Assembly (NCBI RefSeq): GCF_964204645.1 | Contig: NC_134029.1 | Location: 10,096,850-10,160,849 of the forward strand | Direction of reading: 5' to 3' | Source: Tubulanus polymorphus | Taxonomy: Eukaryota; Nemertea; Palaeonemertea; Tubulaniformes; Tubulanidae | Length of the DNA stretch: 64,000 nt | Shown here: positions 34,401 through 45,979 of the stretch, piece after piece | Layout: each line of letters starts with the position of its first letter | Position numbering within the stretch: the first letter of the stretch is position 1 | Notes under the pieces: generated by a model | What the model was told of the DNA's origin: nothing | Database searches by the model: none | Seen by the model: the letters and a program-made list of their open reading frames with translations, nothing else | Made by a program: the position numbers and the translations under genes

Positions 34401-37081
34401 AGACTTTGGCCCATTTCTGTGGGAAAATTTCTTTCGAGGAATCGTCTTCCATGGTAGATTTGTGTCAAAGCCCAGGGGTCAGAAGCATTTTTACTCCAAA
34501 TATGGTCTTAGATCATTATGACCGATTTCAGGTCGACAGATTGGCTTTAGAATTAACTTGATGTAATGGTCAAATATCGGTTAACAAAACAATTCGCTAC
34601 AACAGAACGAAGTCGTGAACTCGAGAATAGATAGTAAAAATGCAAGATGTGATGAAAATATAGGGAATGAACAATGAATTTAGTGACAAAATTATGATGT
34701 CTCATGTAAACGTTCGTACAAAATAAACTCTCACTTCCCCTCTTCTACTTAAGTTTCTTTCATTCAATATCATTAATTTCTGTCTATTTTTCATTATTTC
34801 GTTTTAGGCTTTAAACTACGTGGCAAAGGGCCGTGGTTCGAATACTGTGCTCCCACCAGAAGATTTCATTGAAACGTTTACATTCGAAAACCACACTGAA
34901 TGTGGATGCCAAGCGCTGAAAGACGCTGAAATAGGCAGGTATGTTGTTAAAGCGCACTGATTACACTTGGAGTGCGTGCGCTCTATAAGAAAATAGATTA
35001 TCAATAAATCATTATTAGAATATAAATCCCTGCGCGTGCACAAGTTGCAGCCGCAAAATATTTCGGTAATAATTTCAGGAGCTATATCTGATAACCATGG
35101 TGGCTGATTCGGGCCATACTAAAAAAATTTTCTGTACGGCTAAAGCAGCGATAAAAATTTTTCACATTGGCCCGTTTTTTGGTTTTCTCGCGCGAGAATT
35201 CAAAACTTTTGGTTTTCTCGCGCGAGAATTCAAAAAATTCTGGTTTTCTCACGCGAGAATTCAAAAAGTTTGGTTTTCTTGCGCGAGAATTCAAAACTTT
35301 TGGTTTTCTCGCGCGAGAACCAAAAGTTTTGAAATCTCGCGCGAGAAAACCAAACTTTTTGAATTCTCGCGCGAGAAAACCAAAAGTTTCGAATTCTCGC
35401 GCGAGAAAACCAAAAAAGGGCCACTGTGAAAATTTGTTTATCGTTGCTCTAGCCGTACAGAAAATTGTTTTATTATGTCCCGAATCAGCCACCATAGATA
35501 ACGGATTCTAATTTATAAATTTCGTTTTGACACACACCTTGCTTAAAAATATCTCCTAAGAATCAAAGTTCTTAGTTTCTTTTTCAGAATATCTGAGATA
35601 TATATGCCCTTTAGGCATACTGATCAAAATTGTTGCCCTAAGTCAGTAATTTGACATTGTTTGTTGCATCAAACCGGCACCCTTCAACACTATACTAATG
35701 ATTCTTTAAAGTTTGAACCATTATTGACTTAAACTATTTACGCAGCGCGCGAACTGCTGATCGAAAATCTTAAGCCGTCATTAAATGAATTACGAAGACT
35801 TGGAACGACAATAGCCGATATGTAGTCAAACATGACGACAAAACCTCATCGACTTAGCAAATGAAATAATTTGAATTCAATCGGGACAACTTAAGTATTC
35901 GTCATTCAATTCACACCATGGTCGACGAAATTTGATAACTAAAATGCCACGGAATTTGAAATGGTGTTTACCGAGATTCGTGTACTCATTGGGTCGACAC
36001 CTCTGTGCACTATCAATATCCCTGGTCGGCTTTCGGCACTTTTAGTGTTAATACGATATATCAACTCATCTTTATATGAAGAGAGTGGGCACTACCAAGG
36101 GCCGTACAGTGCTGAAGGAGTTAAGCCCCACAGATATCTTGTAAAATTGCCCATATTGCAAATATTACGGCTATATCCAATATGATTGCCTCCCTCGGGT
36201 TTGTCTGCCCCCCCCCCCCCCGCCCCCAAAAAATCAAATCAAATGCTAGGCACGGCCGTGCACTTATAGTACGTAGTATATCTGAATTGTTTTATTTATC
36301 TTCATAGATGTGTAAAATGTCCGTTTCCGTACGTATTGACGAAGGGAGCCCCATTCTGTGACTGCGACTGCCATCGTGACGACACCCATTGTCGCCGTGT
36401 GAAATTAGGCCAGTCTACATTCACCGAGGATGCGTTGGTGTAAGTATATGACCCCCAGTTGATTGACTGACCATCCCTGTTATGATCGTTGTCACCCGAC
36501 AGTGGAAATTGAACTAACCGCAGTGCGGTTACCCTGATCGGGTTAGTTTTGTCCTGAAACCGAATGTACGCTGGAAGCAGGTATTGCCCTTTCACTTAAT
36601 CAAAAGGCTGCCATATAGCAATCGTTTAGCCAACTATGTCTGGAACAGTGTAGAATAAGTTGAATTTCTAATGCGCCTTTAAACTCATGCTCCATCTGAC
36701 GGAATCCCTCCGTACCGTACTATGAATAGGTTTACGAACCTTTAATTTTGTAGGTGTATCAAAGTGGAAGAATGTCATTTACCTGTGTGCGAATATGGTG
36801 AATTCGACATGGAAAGCATCAGAATCGGGAAATGCCCGTCGAATTCCCAAATGAAGGACAAGGTCGCAGATTTCAGCGGGAACTCGCTCACTGAACTGCC
36901 ATTTATGGACGACGATACCGAAAATAACGATTACTTTCAGAACGATGCCCCAAAAATCCCGTTTCCAAAACCGACGAAACCACCGCAATATGGGGCCCCG
37001 AAAATCGAAACAGTGCATTTTGCGATATCGAAAAAAGTCTCGGACAGGAGTCGTAGTACATCGAAACCTCCATGGGGCTAG
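31452..37081 (+). CDS. PDGF/VEGF-family growth factor (signal-peptide exon not included)
   Basis: Secreted cystine-knot growth factor, expected to act on receptor tyrosine kinases. Exons 31452-31662, 32117-32334, 34808-34938, 36308-36439 and 36754-37081 join in phase to 340 codons including TAG. Exon 1 resembles the PDGF N-terminal propeptide (IPVSMIQEKI...RDIFRLFL). Exons 2-3 carry the eight-cysteine knot: QCHIP, MPKC, YRC, GCC, KCGP and finally HTECGCQ. Between YRC and GCC are four residues (SDTT), wider than the usual RCxGCC. Exon 4 has CDCDC, a CxCxC motif like the C-terminal silk-homology part of VEGF-C/D and invertebrate PVFs. Exon 5 is acidic then proline/lysine-rich. The third intron contains a foldback element (35096-35496). 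A poly(A) AATAAA is at 37263. Exon 31452 needs a phase-0 upstream donor; the start codon is therefore unknown. Confidence 0.9.
33159..33505. mobile_element. 347-bp inverted-repeat element with AGCCGCGAT termini
   Basis: Left AGCCGCGATTACAC and right GTGTGATCGCGGCT are complementary in 13 of 14 positions; GGCCAAATTTGG-like palindromes lie just inside. About 95 bases of its right part match, inverted, the fragment at 41734-41830 (AACGTCGGACCA, GGCCAAATTTGG). In the second intron of the growth-factor gene; target duplication not resolved. Confidence 0.6.
35096..35496. mobile_element. 401-bp foldback element with eight TCTCGCGCGAGA-type palindromes
   Basis: Ends CATGGTGGCTGATTCGGG and CCCGAATCAGCCACCATA are complementary except for the outermost base, and the two halves are complementary through nearly the whole length. 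GATAAC flanks both sides (35090-35095, 35497-35502). The centre has eight copies of a 30-31-bp unit holding TTCTCGCGCGAGAA (two variants have one change), four in one orientation and three inverted around a central one. Open frames here on both strands are artefacts of the repeat. Located in the intron between the knot exon and the CxCxC exon of the growth-factor gene. Confidence 0.9.
36208..36227. repeat. Poly-C tract
   Basis: Fourteen C, one G, five C. Sequencing length here may be unreliable. Confidence 0.9.
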
Positions 37082-37262
37082 CGAATATAACTGAATCGAA
37101 AATATGCGATAATTCGATACATTATCGTTGTAAATGTGACAATAATTTTAATGGGATTTAACGATGGGTTTGTTTGTGCTCAGATTTTGACAAAATATCT
37201 ATAGAAGTACATGTTGCTGGTTTCTGAATCAATTGCAGGTCAATCACATTGTTGAAATGAAC

Positions 37263-37268
37263 AATAAA
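37263..37268 (+). terminator. Poly(A) signal AATAAA of the growth-factor gene
   Basis: First AATAAA after the stop codon, 182 nt downstream. Confidence 0.6.
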
Positions 37269-37345
37269 TACAATTTGAAAAGCTGATGTGGTCGTTCACC
37301 AAGGTTTTTCTGTTTGACGATATATTGTGTACCTTAAATGGTTTT

Positions 37346-37450
37346 TACCCCACTTGGGACTTGTGCCCCAGCAGGCTGTTGCATTCACTTTTGGTCCGTC
37401 TCCCGTCCGTTCGTCCGTGACGGAATCCAGATATTTTATAATAGAAACAT
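37346..37450 (+). repeat. CCACTTGGGACTT dispersed repeat, 5' part only
   Basis: Shows CCCACTTGGGACTTGTGCCC, then CATTCACTTTTGGTCCGTC and GACGGAATCCAG, matching the full copy at 57957-58209 but fading after about 100 bp. Confidence 0.7.
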
Positions 37451-38953
37451 AACCGTATTTCTACCGTACTTCTATATGTATCGGTACCTATGTATATTTT
37501 GTTACTGCAATCAATTGCAAAATTCTAATGTCATAGAGTCTATGATTATGGTGATTTTCAAGATCACTGTATTTGTTCAACAGAGGGCCTTGAATAATTA
37601 TAGTATTGTCAGATTGCCAAGCATTTTACCAAGTGGGCAAGGCATTCCTATACCCCCAGTACAAACTGTTAACTCATTTCAACCGCGTTCAATAACCCAC
37701 TAAAATTTCATATATCATATCGTATGACAGTGATGGACAGCAATTTGTGTATATTAAGCTGAAGTATTTGTAAATGCTAAATTGTGTTACTATGTTGCTC
37801 CCATAGGGATGAATCTAAATTTCAATCATCAATGTTGACTTTTATCCGATCGGCCCTCTACAAATGATTGAAATTAATAACCAAAAGCCATGGTCAATAA
37901 ACGGGTTGGATGAATATTTTGCATGCGCAAAATTTAAGAAAATCGATTTTCGTGTATGCAAAAATTGAGGTCCATGCAGATTTATTCTTCAATTTGGCCA
38001 AAATAAATAACCCCAGCGCCATGGCACTAAGTGTACATAAAATTATATTTTTATAACGTGCAAAAATGTATTTATATTTCATGAGTACTGTTATTTCAAT
38101 AGTATACGGTATCGATGTTGCATTTGGACCAATTCAGTTAAAGCCATTTTTTTATTTTTATAAGTTGGATTATGGCTCAGTGGACGAACTTTTCCGATGG
38201 TATAAAAAATACATCTTTTTTCATAATTCCCCACCGTCCTCTCATTTTTGAGCATAGATATGAAAATGAACATTTTTCCACTGCCGCATAATCTTTCGAC
38301 ATCGCACATAAAATGTCGCGGTGGTTAATGTTGTTCTAATGGATTTGTTTGTTGGATTCATTCAGTAAATAGCGTGATTTGCAAAAATGGCGGCGTCAGT
38401 TTTGAGTGTGGGCAGTAAATACACAACATTCGGGTATCATTATCCAAAACGACCTCCAAATTAAAGCAATTTTAAAGTTCTTTTTTATTCCCCTCACCGG
38501 TCACTTAATAAGTGATGAATTCAATGTTTTAAGCAAAAAATTATTTTTTAGAACATTTTTCCCGCCCTCTATTTCTAGTCCATAAAATCCCTAATCCAAC
38601 TAATAATAGAAAACGGCCCGAGTTATTTCACCATGTACGTATATATTCCCGGAAAGTATTCGCGTTAAGAATCTTAAATCAAACATCAATGAAAAATACA
38701 TGTTTAAGTAAATATTGTACATATATATATGAGTGTGTAAAAGCTATACAGCGTGTAGCTTTAAACTTGCAAATTTATCAAAAGATCCGATTGGAATAAA
38801 ACGACGAAAACAAAGATAACATCGATGTTCTCAGCTTTTATTTTTCTTCTATTTGTTTTTCGTGTATCGAAATATGGGATTTTATATAGGTGTTTCCCTA
38901 ATTGAAAAAATCATTCTTGCTGACAACGGCCATCAAATATATATTAATATATA

Positions 38954-38993
38954 TTTTTCAATAATGTTTATATATATAAACATTATTGAAAAA
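38954..38993. repeat. 40-bp perfect palindrome
   Basis: TTTTTCAATAATGTTTATA, centre TA, then the exact complement. AT-rich, cruciform-prone, intergenic. Confidence 0.9.
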
Positions 38994-41086
38994 AGTAGTT
39001 TTTTTGTACGGAAGGAAAGATGCTCGCACGTTTCACGTTTAAACACGGAAAGTGTAATTTGAAACGGCCGTTCCAATCGGTTAAAAGCCTGATTAGGCGT
39101 GTGGTACTCCGTCGAATCACGTACAAACTTGGAAGACGAACTGCGGGAATAATCGCTCACCGAGCTTAACTACAAAGCCTACCTATTAGACATATGATCT
39201 CAGGCGAATACACATATATTTACGTATAATGCTCGAACAGTTACGGTGTACATTGACAAACAGCGAATAAAATAATACCTAATTGTGGACGAAGTGCGTA
39301 CGTAGGCCTCCTGACGACAGCTATATCGCAGTACTGGTATAAAAGCTCGAATCGAGAGAACTTCTTCGCAACAGTTATGGTAAGTATCGGGTTTAGACGA
39401 ATAAAATTACTCATATATTTATGATATTTATCAAACATTGATCTTTAGACTAATGCAAAATATATTTTATACAATATATCGACAGTTAATATCAGTAAGT
39501 CTTTTGACGTGTACACATGCCTATCCTTTCTATACCTAGACCAAAGAAGTTGTTGTTATAGTTACATTCAAGTATATACAAATGCTAACGTATCTTTTTC
39601 AAAGGCTCTATCGTAATTGTTTTTTCATACTTTCAAACATGAATAAAAAACGTGAATCAAAGTGTCAAAATGTGAACATATGATTACAATTAGTACATCG
39701 GATTGCATTTGTCATATAGATAGTCTACCGTGCTAGGCTACCATGGGATCATCAATATTCTTTTATTCAGCGACATTATCGATTGTTCGGACACGTCTCC
39801 AGGGGTGACAAGAGCTCACCTGACTGTTTCATGGCAAATAATCATGATTTATTGATATAGATGCACTAACAAAATATATACCTTATTTGGCTTAGCGGTG
39901 TAGTCAGTTTGCCACTCTAACGTGGGTTGACTCTAGTTCTTCTCAAGTTTGGTTGAAAAAAGCTTAGGTTCAATGATGCTGCTGTCTTTGTCTGACTAGA
40001 ACATTCTTTTAATGGATTCAGTTAAAAGAAAATGTCAATGACGACTGGGGAAAGTTTAGAATAAAACCATGTCCGAAAGATGGCGCATGGGTTGAGGTTA
40101 AATCTTACAGTGATTTTTGGCGCCGAGATTTGAAGTTCTAAGAAATGAATGAACCAAATAATCAAAAATCCATTGATCATACACATGATTTCTGAAAGAT
40201 AGTGCGATGTTATGACCCAGTTCCACAGTTGCTTTGACTTCAGTCTAAGTCAAATTTCGTCCGGGTAGAAGGAAGGTTTTACCGTATATACGTAGCTATG
40301 TAAATCGAGACCGATCCAGTGTAATGAAAATAGATTTGAAATAATCTCACGAGACTTAACGTCATGTAAAAACGGTTTCAACTGGTTTTTTTTCACGTAA
40401 AAAAAGTTCATTGTTTTTAACGAACGTCTCATCAGCTATAATGCTGGGTTTAAGCAGATGAACCGCTTTGACGTGGCGTTAAAAGGCACATAATTTTGTC
40501 GATTTGACCCCGAATCATCCACTAGATGAACAGTGAAACGCTTGAACGTTGACATTTTTACGCACTCCGCGAATGAAGAAGGGTGATACCTCAATTACCC
40601 AGACTGGTGCCAATCAACTTTTATACCGAGCTCGATCGAAATTGATCAAATGTATCAATAATCCGATAATTGATAATTGATCGATTTCATGACGATTCTG
40701 CGTGTCGAAAGTTAATCAACGAGCAACACTGATTGTCCGGGATGGTATTTATAGAACATAAACCCGCTCCGACTATTAAATATTTAAGACCTCTCATAGA
40801 GCACCGAAACGCAATCCGAGAAAACTGTCGTACGAATTTTGTGCTAATATCATAGCTGATCGAGTTAGAATCTGGAGGTGGTTGCACAATCGTGAATCTA
40901 CAGGATGAGATATCATTAATTCGTCTGGTTGGCTTTAGGGTGTCCGACGTGACAGGCCACGGTGTCAGTTATTTCCCACGGATACAAGCATCTACGTAGA
41001 CAACAATAAAATCAAAGTATCAAAGTTTGGACTATAAAAACTTGATTTGTAATCAATGACTGTATATAGTAAAAAATACGGAAAAC

Positions 41087-43214
41087 ATGTCATCATCTTC
41101 GTCTAAATGGTCCGACCGAACACGATATTATGATTGGGATGACGTTGACGAGGAGTTTTGTAACAGCGATGAGGACGGTGAAATAAATAATTATGGGCAT
41201 GACGACATCGACAAATTAAATGTAGGCATGTTTTTTTTAACACTGGCGTAACTGTTGAATGGTTGCTCCAACTTGAGCGAGCACTATTGGGTCTTCTGTT
41301 TTCGCGCGACGAATGGTTTTTGAAATTAAGGGCTCTCCTGTGAGTTTTTAGGCCTTGTATTTTATACTTGTCGATGTATTTTTGTTAAATAGGCTGAGCC
41401 GAACCCCGATGAAGAACAACAAGCGGAAGATGAACCGCAAGAGGATGTTGAATTATCTAAAGAAAAAATAGCAGGTACGTTGATATCGACGCGGCTTATC
41501 TTTTAGTTGAATATAGATACACTGTGAAGTACCAAACATCAAAACAGTCCTCGCATCAGGAAAATCTGTTCTATTTTTTCTTACCTTACCGCAATAAATA
41601 TTCTTTGTATTTCAGTTCATTAAAGAAATATATAAACCTCGGCCTTTGGGAGTTATAATGATTTAGATAAAGCCGAACTGCCCACGATGAAAGCTTTCAT
41701 TCGCTGATCATTGATAAGATTGTGGACGTTTTAAGCCGCGACCAAACGAGCATTTTTTGGCCCGGGCCAAATTTGGCAAAAACGTCGGACCACGCCTGAA
41801 TCAGATTTTAGCACAGTTCAAATCATTGCGTGCGAATATTGCGACCGGTTCCGGAAGGGAATTATTTCACCTTCTCACAGATTTGTTTAGAAGGTTCTTT
41901 AGAGCCCGTGGCGGATTAGGCGAATTTCATCTAGACGAATTGATATTTGCCGTTCTTGTATGGATGCCAAGAACCAGTCCTCGCGTAGAATTCCCCTTTT
42001 GCGAGCTTTACCGAATTCAATCACAAGCGAATTATTCGGCCAATCATTCGCCGAAGAAATTCGCCTAGTCTGTCAAAAATCTTGAGAAACGTATATAATA
42101 TTAAAAATATTCGGTTGTTGTGCCATCTTTGGTGAATGTAATTATGGTAATCTGTGTGGGTTTTGTAGAGATAAAGAAAGTATTTGAAGCTAACGATGGA
42201 GACAAAGATGGCCGAATTGAGTTGGAGGAGATGGCCACCGCAATGAGAACAATGCAGCAATCGCCAACTGAACAACAATTAAAAGAAATGTTCCTAGAAA
42301 TGGACACGGAAAGTACGTTTCATAGGCCTTCATTTTAACAAGTTCCTTATCTGACATACGTAAACTAGTAAAATGAAACACGATTGATAAGATATGATTC
42401 ATTCATTCCATGAGTCGGAATATAATAAATGTTCTTTTAGATTCCACTGAGATGATACTTGTCGCAAATCCTTATGTGTTTGCAAATCCTTATTTTCACG
42501 TATTATAGGATTGACTAAACAAAAACAAAAATCAACCAGTTTTTCATGAGTATTCTCTCCGTCCGCAGATGTCGGGTCGATAGACTTCGAGGATTTCGTG
42601 TCGATCATGCAACGTTACAGCAAAGACTATAACGACAATGAAAAAGATCTGCTCGACGCATTCCAAGTGATGGACAAAATGGGTCGAGGATTTCTAAATG
42701 CAGCACAATTTCGGGAGATGATGGTAACCATGGGGGACACGTTGACGGAATCAGAAGCCGACGAGCTGTTAAAAGAGCTTACCATTGACAAAGAAGGTCA
42801 GATAAGTTATGAAGGTACGTAAGCTCGAATATAAATAACGCATTCTACAGTGGAACCTCGTTATAACGAACACGTATACAACAATATTCGTCGGATATAG
42901 CAAATGGAGAATCTCGTCCCACCAATAAGACAATCTAATTATTTTCATATTAACGAACAATCGGTTATAACGAACGTCCCGTGAAGTTCGTCGTAACGAG
43001 GTTTCTCTGTATCAAGATTTCTGTGTTTCTGTGTTTCATGGACTACCCGTTTGCCTTTCGCAGCGAATACGTATCTTGGATTTCAAAAGGGATTTCGCAC
43101 TTAACGTTACTACTTCTGTCAATCTCTGAACTCCTATACACAACTATAAATCAGTCTAAAAACCCGTTTTGTGTTTATCCTTCAGAATTTATTGGTCTGG
43201 TGATGCGAATTTAA
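41087..43214 (+). CDS. Calmodulin-like four-EF-hand protein with acidic N-terminal extension
   Basis: Exons 41087-41221, 41393-41474, 42169-42312, 42569-42814 and 43186-43214 join in phase to 211 residues ending in TAA. Residues 1-70 are rich in Asp, Glu and Ser and are not part of an EF-hand. Loop 1 (82-93, DGDKDGRIELEE) has all canonical calcium ligands. Loop 2 (118-129) ends in D instead of E and has V at position 5; loop 3 (156-167) lacks acidic residues at positions 3, 5 and 12; loop 4 (192-203) starts with T. So one strong site is expected, unlike calmodulin's four. The last exon encodes only nine residues after a split codon. A poly(A) AATAAA lies at 43267. Centrin, troponin-C or calmodulin-like placement is not decidable here; the partner is unknown. 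Confidence 0.9.
41734..41830 (+). repeat. Fragment of the AGCCGCGAT element
   Basis: AGCCGCGACCAAAC, TTTGGCCCGGGCCAAATTTG and AAAACGTCGGACCA match the right end of the 33159-33505 element in inverse orientation. No opposite terminus found nearby. In the EF-hand gene's second intron. Confidence 0.55.
42848..43009. mobile_element. 162-bp pogo/Tc1-mariner-like MITE
   Basis: CAGTGGAACCTCGTTATAAC at the left and CGTAACGAGGTTTCTCTG at the right, each flanked by TA. CAGTxxAACCTCG ends and TA targets are typical of pogo-type MITEs. It sits in the last intron of the EF-hand gene. Confidence 0.8.
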
Positions 43215-43266
43215 CTGGAGATTGGTTGGATAACCAACATACTGCTGGCTTCATGTTACATAGATG

Positions 43267-43272
43267 AATAAA
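43267..43272 (+). terminator. Poly(A) signal AATAAA of the EF-hand gene
   Basis: AATAAA 53 nt after the stop codon. Confidence 0.65.
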
Positions 43273-43567
43273 CGTTACAAGCCTGTTACAGGTTAACAAG
43301 ATATCTTTTTTTCATAACTCCGAAGTCCAAAGTCGACGACCCACAAATCCTTCCTTTTTTTGAAAAGAAATGTAAAATTGTTGACCCCGGACTAAAGCCT
43401 ATTATTTGTTTCCCCATTTATCTACCGAATACTTGTAAAAAGGCACTGGTGCCATCACGTAGGCGTTGTCTCAACAATAGCAGTCAGACCAGCGTACAGG
43501 AGCATATACGGTGCAGACATCGTAAAATTGTCCGATATAAAAAAGAAAGGCTTACTTTGATTATCTG

Positions 43568-43590
43568 AATGGAATGGAATGGAATGGAAT
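43568..43590. repeat. (GGAAT)n microsatellite
   Basis: Four and a half GGAAT/GAATG units. Confidence 0.85.
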
Positions 43591-45630
43591 AAAATGACGA
43601 AAAGGAACGGAACATGGGAGCCGTATCATTATTCAAATGATAACTTAAAAGTATGGGAAGTTAATTATATCGCGAGAAGTTTTTATAAGTGTCCCCCAAC
43701 AGTAGAACTGTATTTTCCGGAACGGAATACTACCGAGTTTTTGTCGAAAACCAGATATTTCATTATGATTAATCTATCCACATAGAAATTCGTGCTGTGT
43801 ATCTACACGATTGTTCCGTTCACCAAACACTTTAACCGAGCTTTTTGAAATGGTAAATTAATATTTGCCTGTATATAGACTTAACAGTTTTTGAATTAAC
43901 GCGTAAGACGAGGTAGTAAATATTATGACGTAGGCTTAACTTTTTAGTCTAAAAAAGAAACGCCCGGAAAAGCTATCATACAAAAAGAAAAACAGAATTC
44001 GTCATCTTCATAACCACTTACATAGAAATGCGTATTAACATGATTTTGTTTTCTTTCCGGGAAGTACTGCTTCGTTTTATTAAGGTGGCTACCGTTATTT
44101 GCGGAGCAGAACGGATCACTGAATACAGTGTTCAAACCACTAATCGCCAATTGTAAATTGAGTTGATGAGAAACTTCTCATTCGACACCCAACAATGGCG
44201 ATATTGTTGACTTATCATTCTTTCCAGTTCTCAATTGAATTTGCAATCGGTCCCTGTTCCATCTCTTTCTACTACAATATGCCAAAAATAAACGACGTTT
44301 AATTGACAATTTCCACTCAGTACATATAGTTTATTTTCTATGAAAAATAAATGAAAGTAGAACTGACGTGGCCGGCTGGATTTTATCTTCACCTTTTACC
44401 AAAAAATTCATTTATGAATTTTTGCTTTTACAGTGATTTGACCTCTTTTCCGTTGATTTTTAATTAACCACGGCCGGTCATGAGAAACAAGGTCCCAAGG
44501 TTCTCTTAATCTTAATCGGCACCGCAGTCGAGCTTTGTCGCCATCGGTATTTATCAAATTCTATTTATTTGTACAATTACTTATTAAATATTAAATGTTG
44601 CTACAGAATGATTAAGATGTTAATGTTTTCATTCTTAGAAATAAAGATATATTGAAACATAGATGAACAGCTGTATCTTTCCTTCGTTCAGTCATTTTCA
44701 CAAATGACATTATCTCTATCAAATTTTCGGGTGGTTACTCACAAGAAGGTTCATCTTGGTGAATCTTCTCTTCGTAATTTCTACCACTATTGTGTGTTGT
44801 CAACGAATGTTGAAAATATTACGATACTCGGAATACAACCTACTTCCTGGTGCACTCAGCTACCTTGATAATTGTTCGCTTAATTATCCAAGCTCATAAA
44901 GACTCGTCAATTACGTCAACGATGCGCCAAACACCAAACATAACATTTCCCCGAAGGTAAACACTGATAAACAATATTTTCGCAGAGCAGGTGGGTTTGC
45001 AAATATATAGCTCGTGTCAGCCTAAAGGAAACTATTGCAACTGCTTTTCGTTTTTGTTCTCTTGGCCTTGGGTCTAACTTTTCTATGTGATTATTTTGAA
45101 GACGAATGCCGATCGTACTGTATAATGGAGACTATAAATTGCATTCGGTGGAAAACGGAAATCAGAAACAGGTCTAATATAGATACTAGTGATTGCGTTG
45201 CGTGACGTTATAGCCCCAGCGTCGATGATTCATTGGCCATCGTCACGTGGGGCTGATCTCCTATGCCCAAGGAGGCCATGCGGCGCTAGAAGCAGAACCT
45301 CTACCCGTGAGGACGGGTCTCCCAAACGAGAACTTATCTCCTCCCTTGTCCACATTAAACGCATAACCCGTAAAATAATTTTAAAGCCGCATAAACGAAA
45401 TGCCGCTAAAAGGAAAATACTCCGATACGTGAGCAAATTAATTTAAGAGAAGAAAATACTTCGTAATAAAATTTTCTGATATAAAGAATATTTTCTGATA
45501 AACAAAGAAATTTTATTTTAATCTAACTTGGCTTTGGACTACCGGTGGCCTAATAGTAGGCTAATCATACAGGACTGATGCTTTATGAAAATTTAGGCCC
45601 TTGCGAAGAAAATACTGATTTTGGCAGAGA

Positions 45631-45703
45631 CAATATATATAATGAACGAGAATAATTATACTTCAACTTGAAGTATAATTATTCTCGTTCATTATAATAT
45701 TGT
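45631..45703. repeat. Long near-perfect hairpin
   Basis: Arms of 28 perfect base pairs around a single C at 45667 (ATAATGAACGAGAATAATTA on the left), extended by about seven more pairs with one bulge. The outer end TTCATTATAATATTG is repeated once directly downstream. Confidence 0.85.
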
Positions 45704-45899
45704 TCATTATAATATTGTCTTGCCCGTTGATTAGGCCTATCATCTAGTGATTAATTCCGAAAACAATGACAAGTTGTAAAACTTAGAAGGTTTTTCCGAT
45801 GTGATGTCCTAATCAACGGATTTAACCAAAAACTAGCACCAACAATACCCCAACAATACTAGTAAAACGGGAGCAAATTCCGTATGACAATATGAACGA

Positions 45900-45979
45900 A
45901 TTTTAGGATTCGAACCTGCATCACATTTTCAATACATCGCCAGACAAAATGGCGGCGCCCAGTTAAACTACAGATCAGA
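45900..45979 (-). other. tRNA-like relic (pseudo-tRNA or SINE head)
   Basis: On the minus strand an A box TAGTTTAACTGG is followed by a 5-bp anticodon-type stem CGCCA/TGGCG closing a 7-base loop TTTTGTC, and then by a perfect B box GGTTCGAATCC. The acceptor and T stems do not pair, so it is not a functional tRNA. Confidence 0.4.

Larger units (their letters stand above)
37082..41086. other. Intergenic region between growth-factor and EF-hand genes
   Basis: Holds the growth-factor 3' UTR and poly(A) signal, one copy of the CCACTTGGGACTT repeat, a 40-bp palindrome (38954-38993) and AT-rich unique sequence. Longest open frame, at 37338-37703, is explained partly by the repeat copy. The EF-hand promoter should lie just before 41087, but I see no clear TATA box. 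Confidence 0.6.

Noticed and set aside
35082-35511. Overlapping frames of 110-137 residues with repeated REN/SRARKPK motifs on both strands
   Set aside because: All produced by the palindromic 30-bp repeat of the foldback element; open on both strands because the unit is nearly self-complementary.
39890-39950. Possible tRNA-derived sequence with A box TGGCTTAGCGG
   Set aside because: The B box has a missing base and no stems pair; too weak to call.
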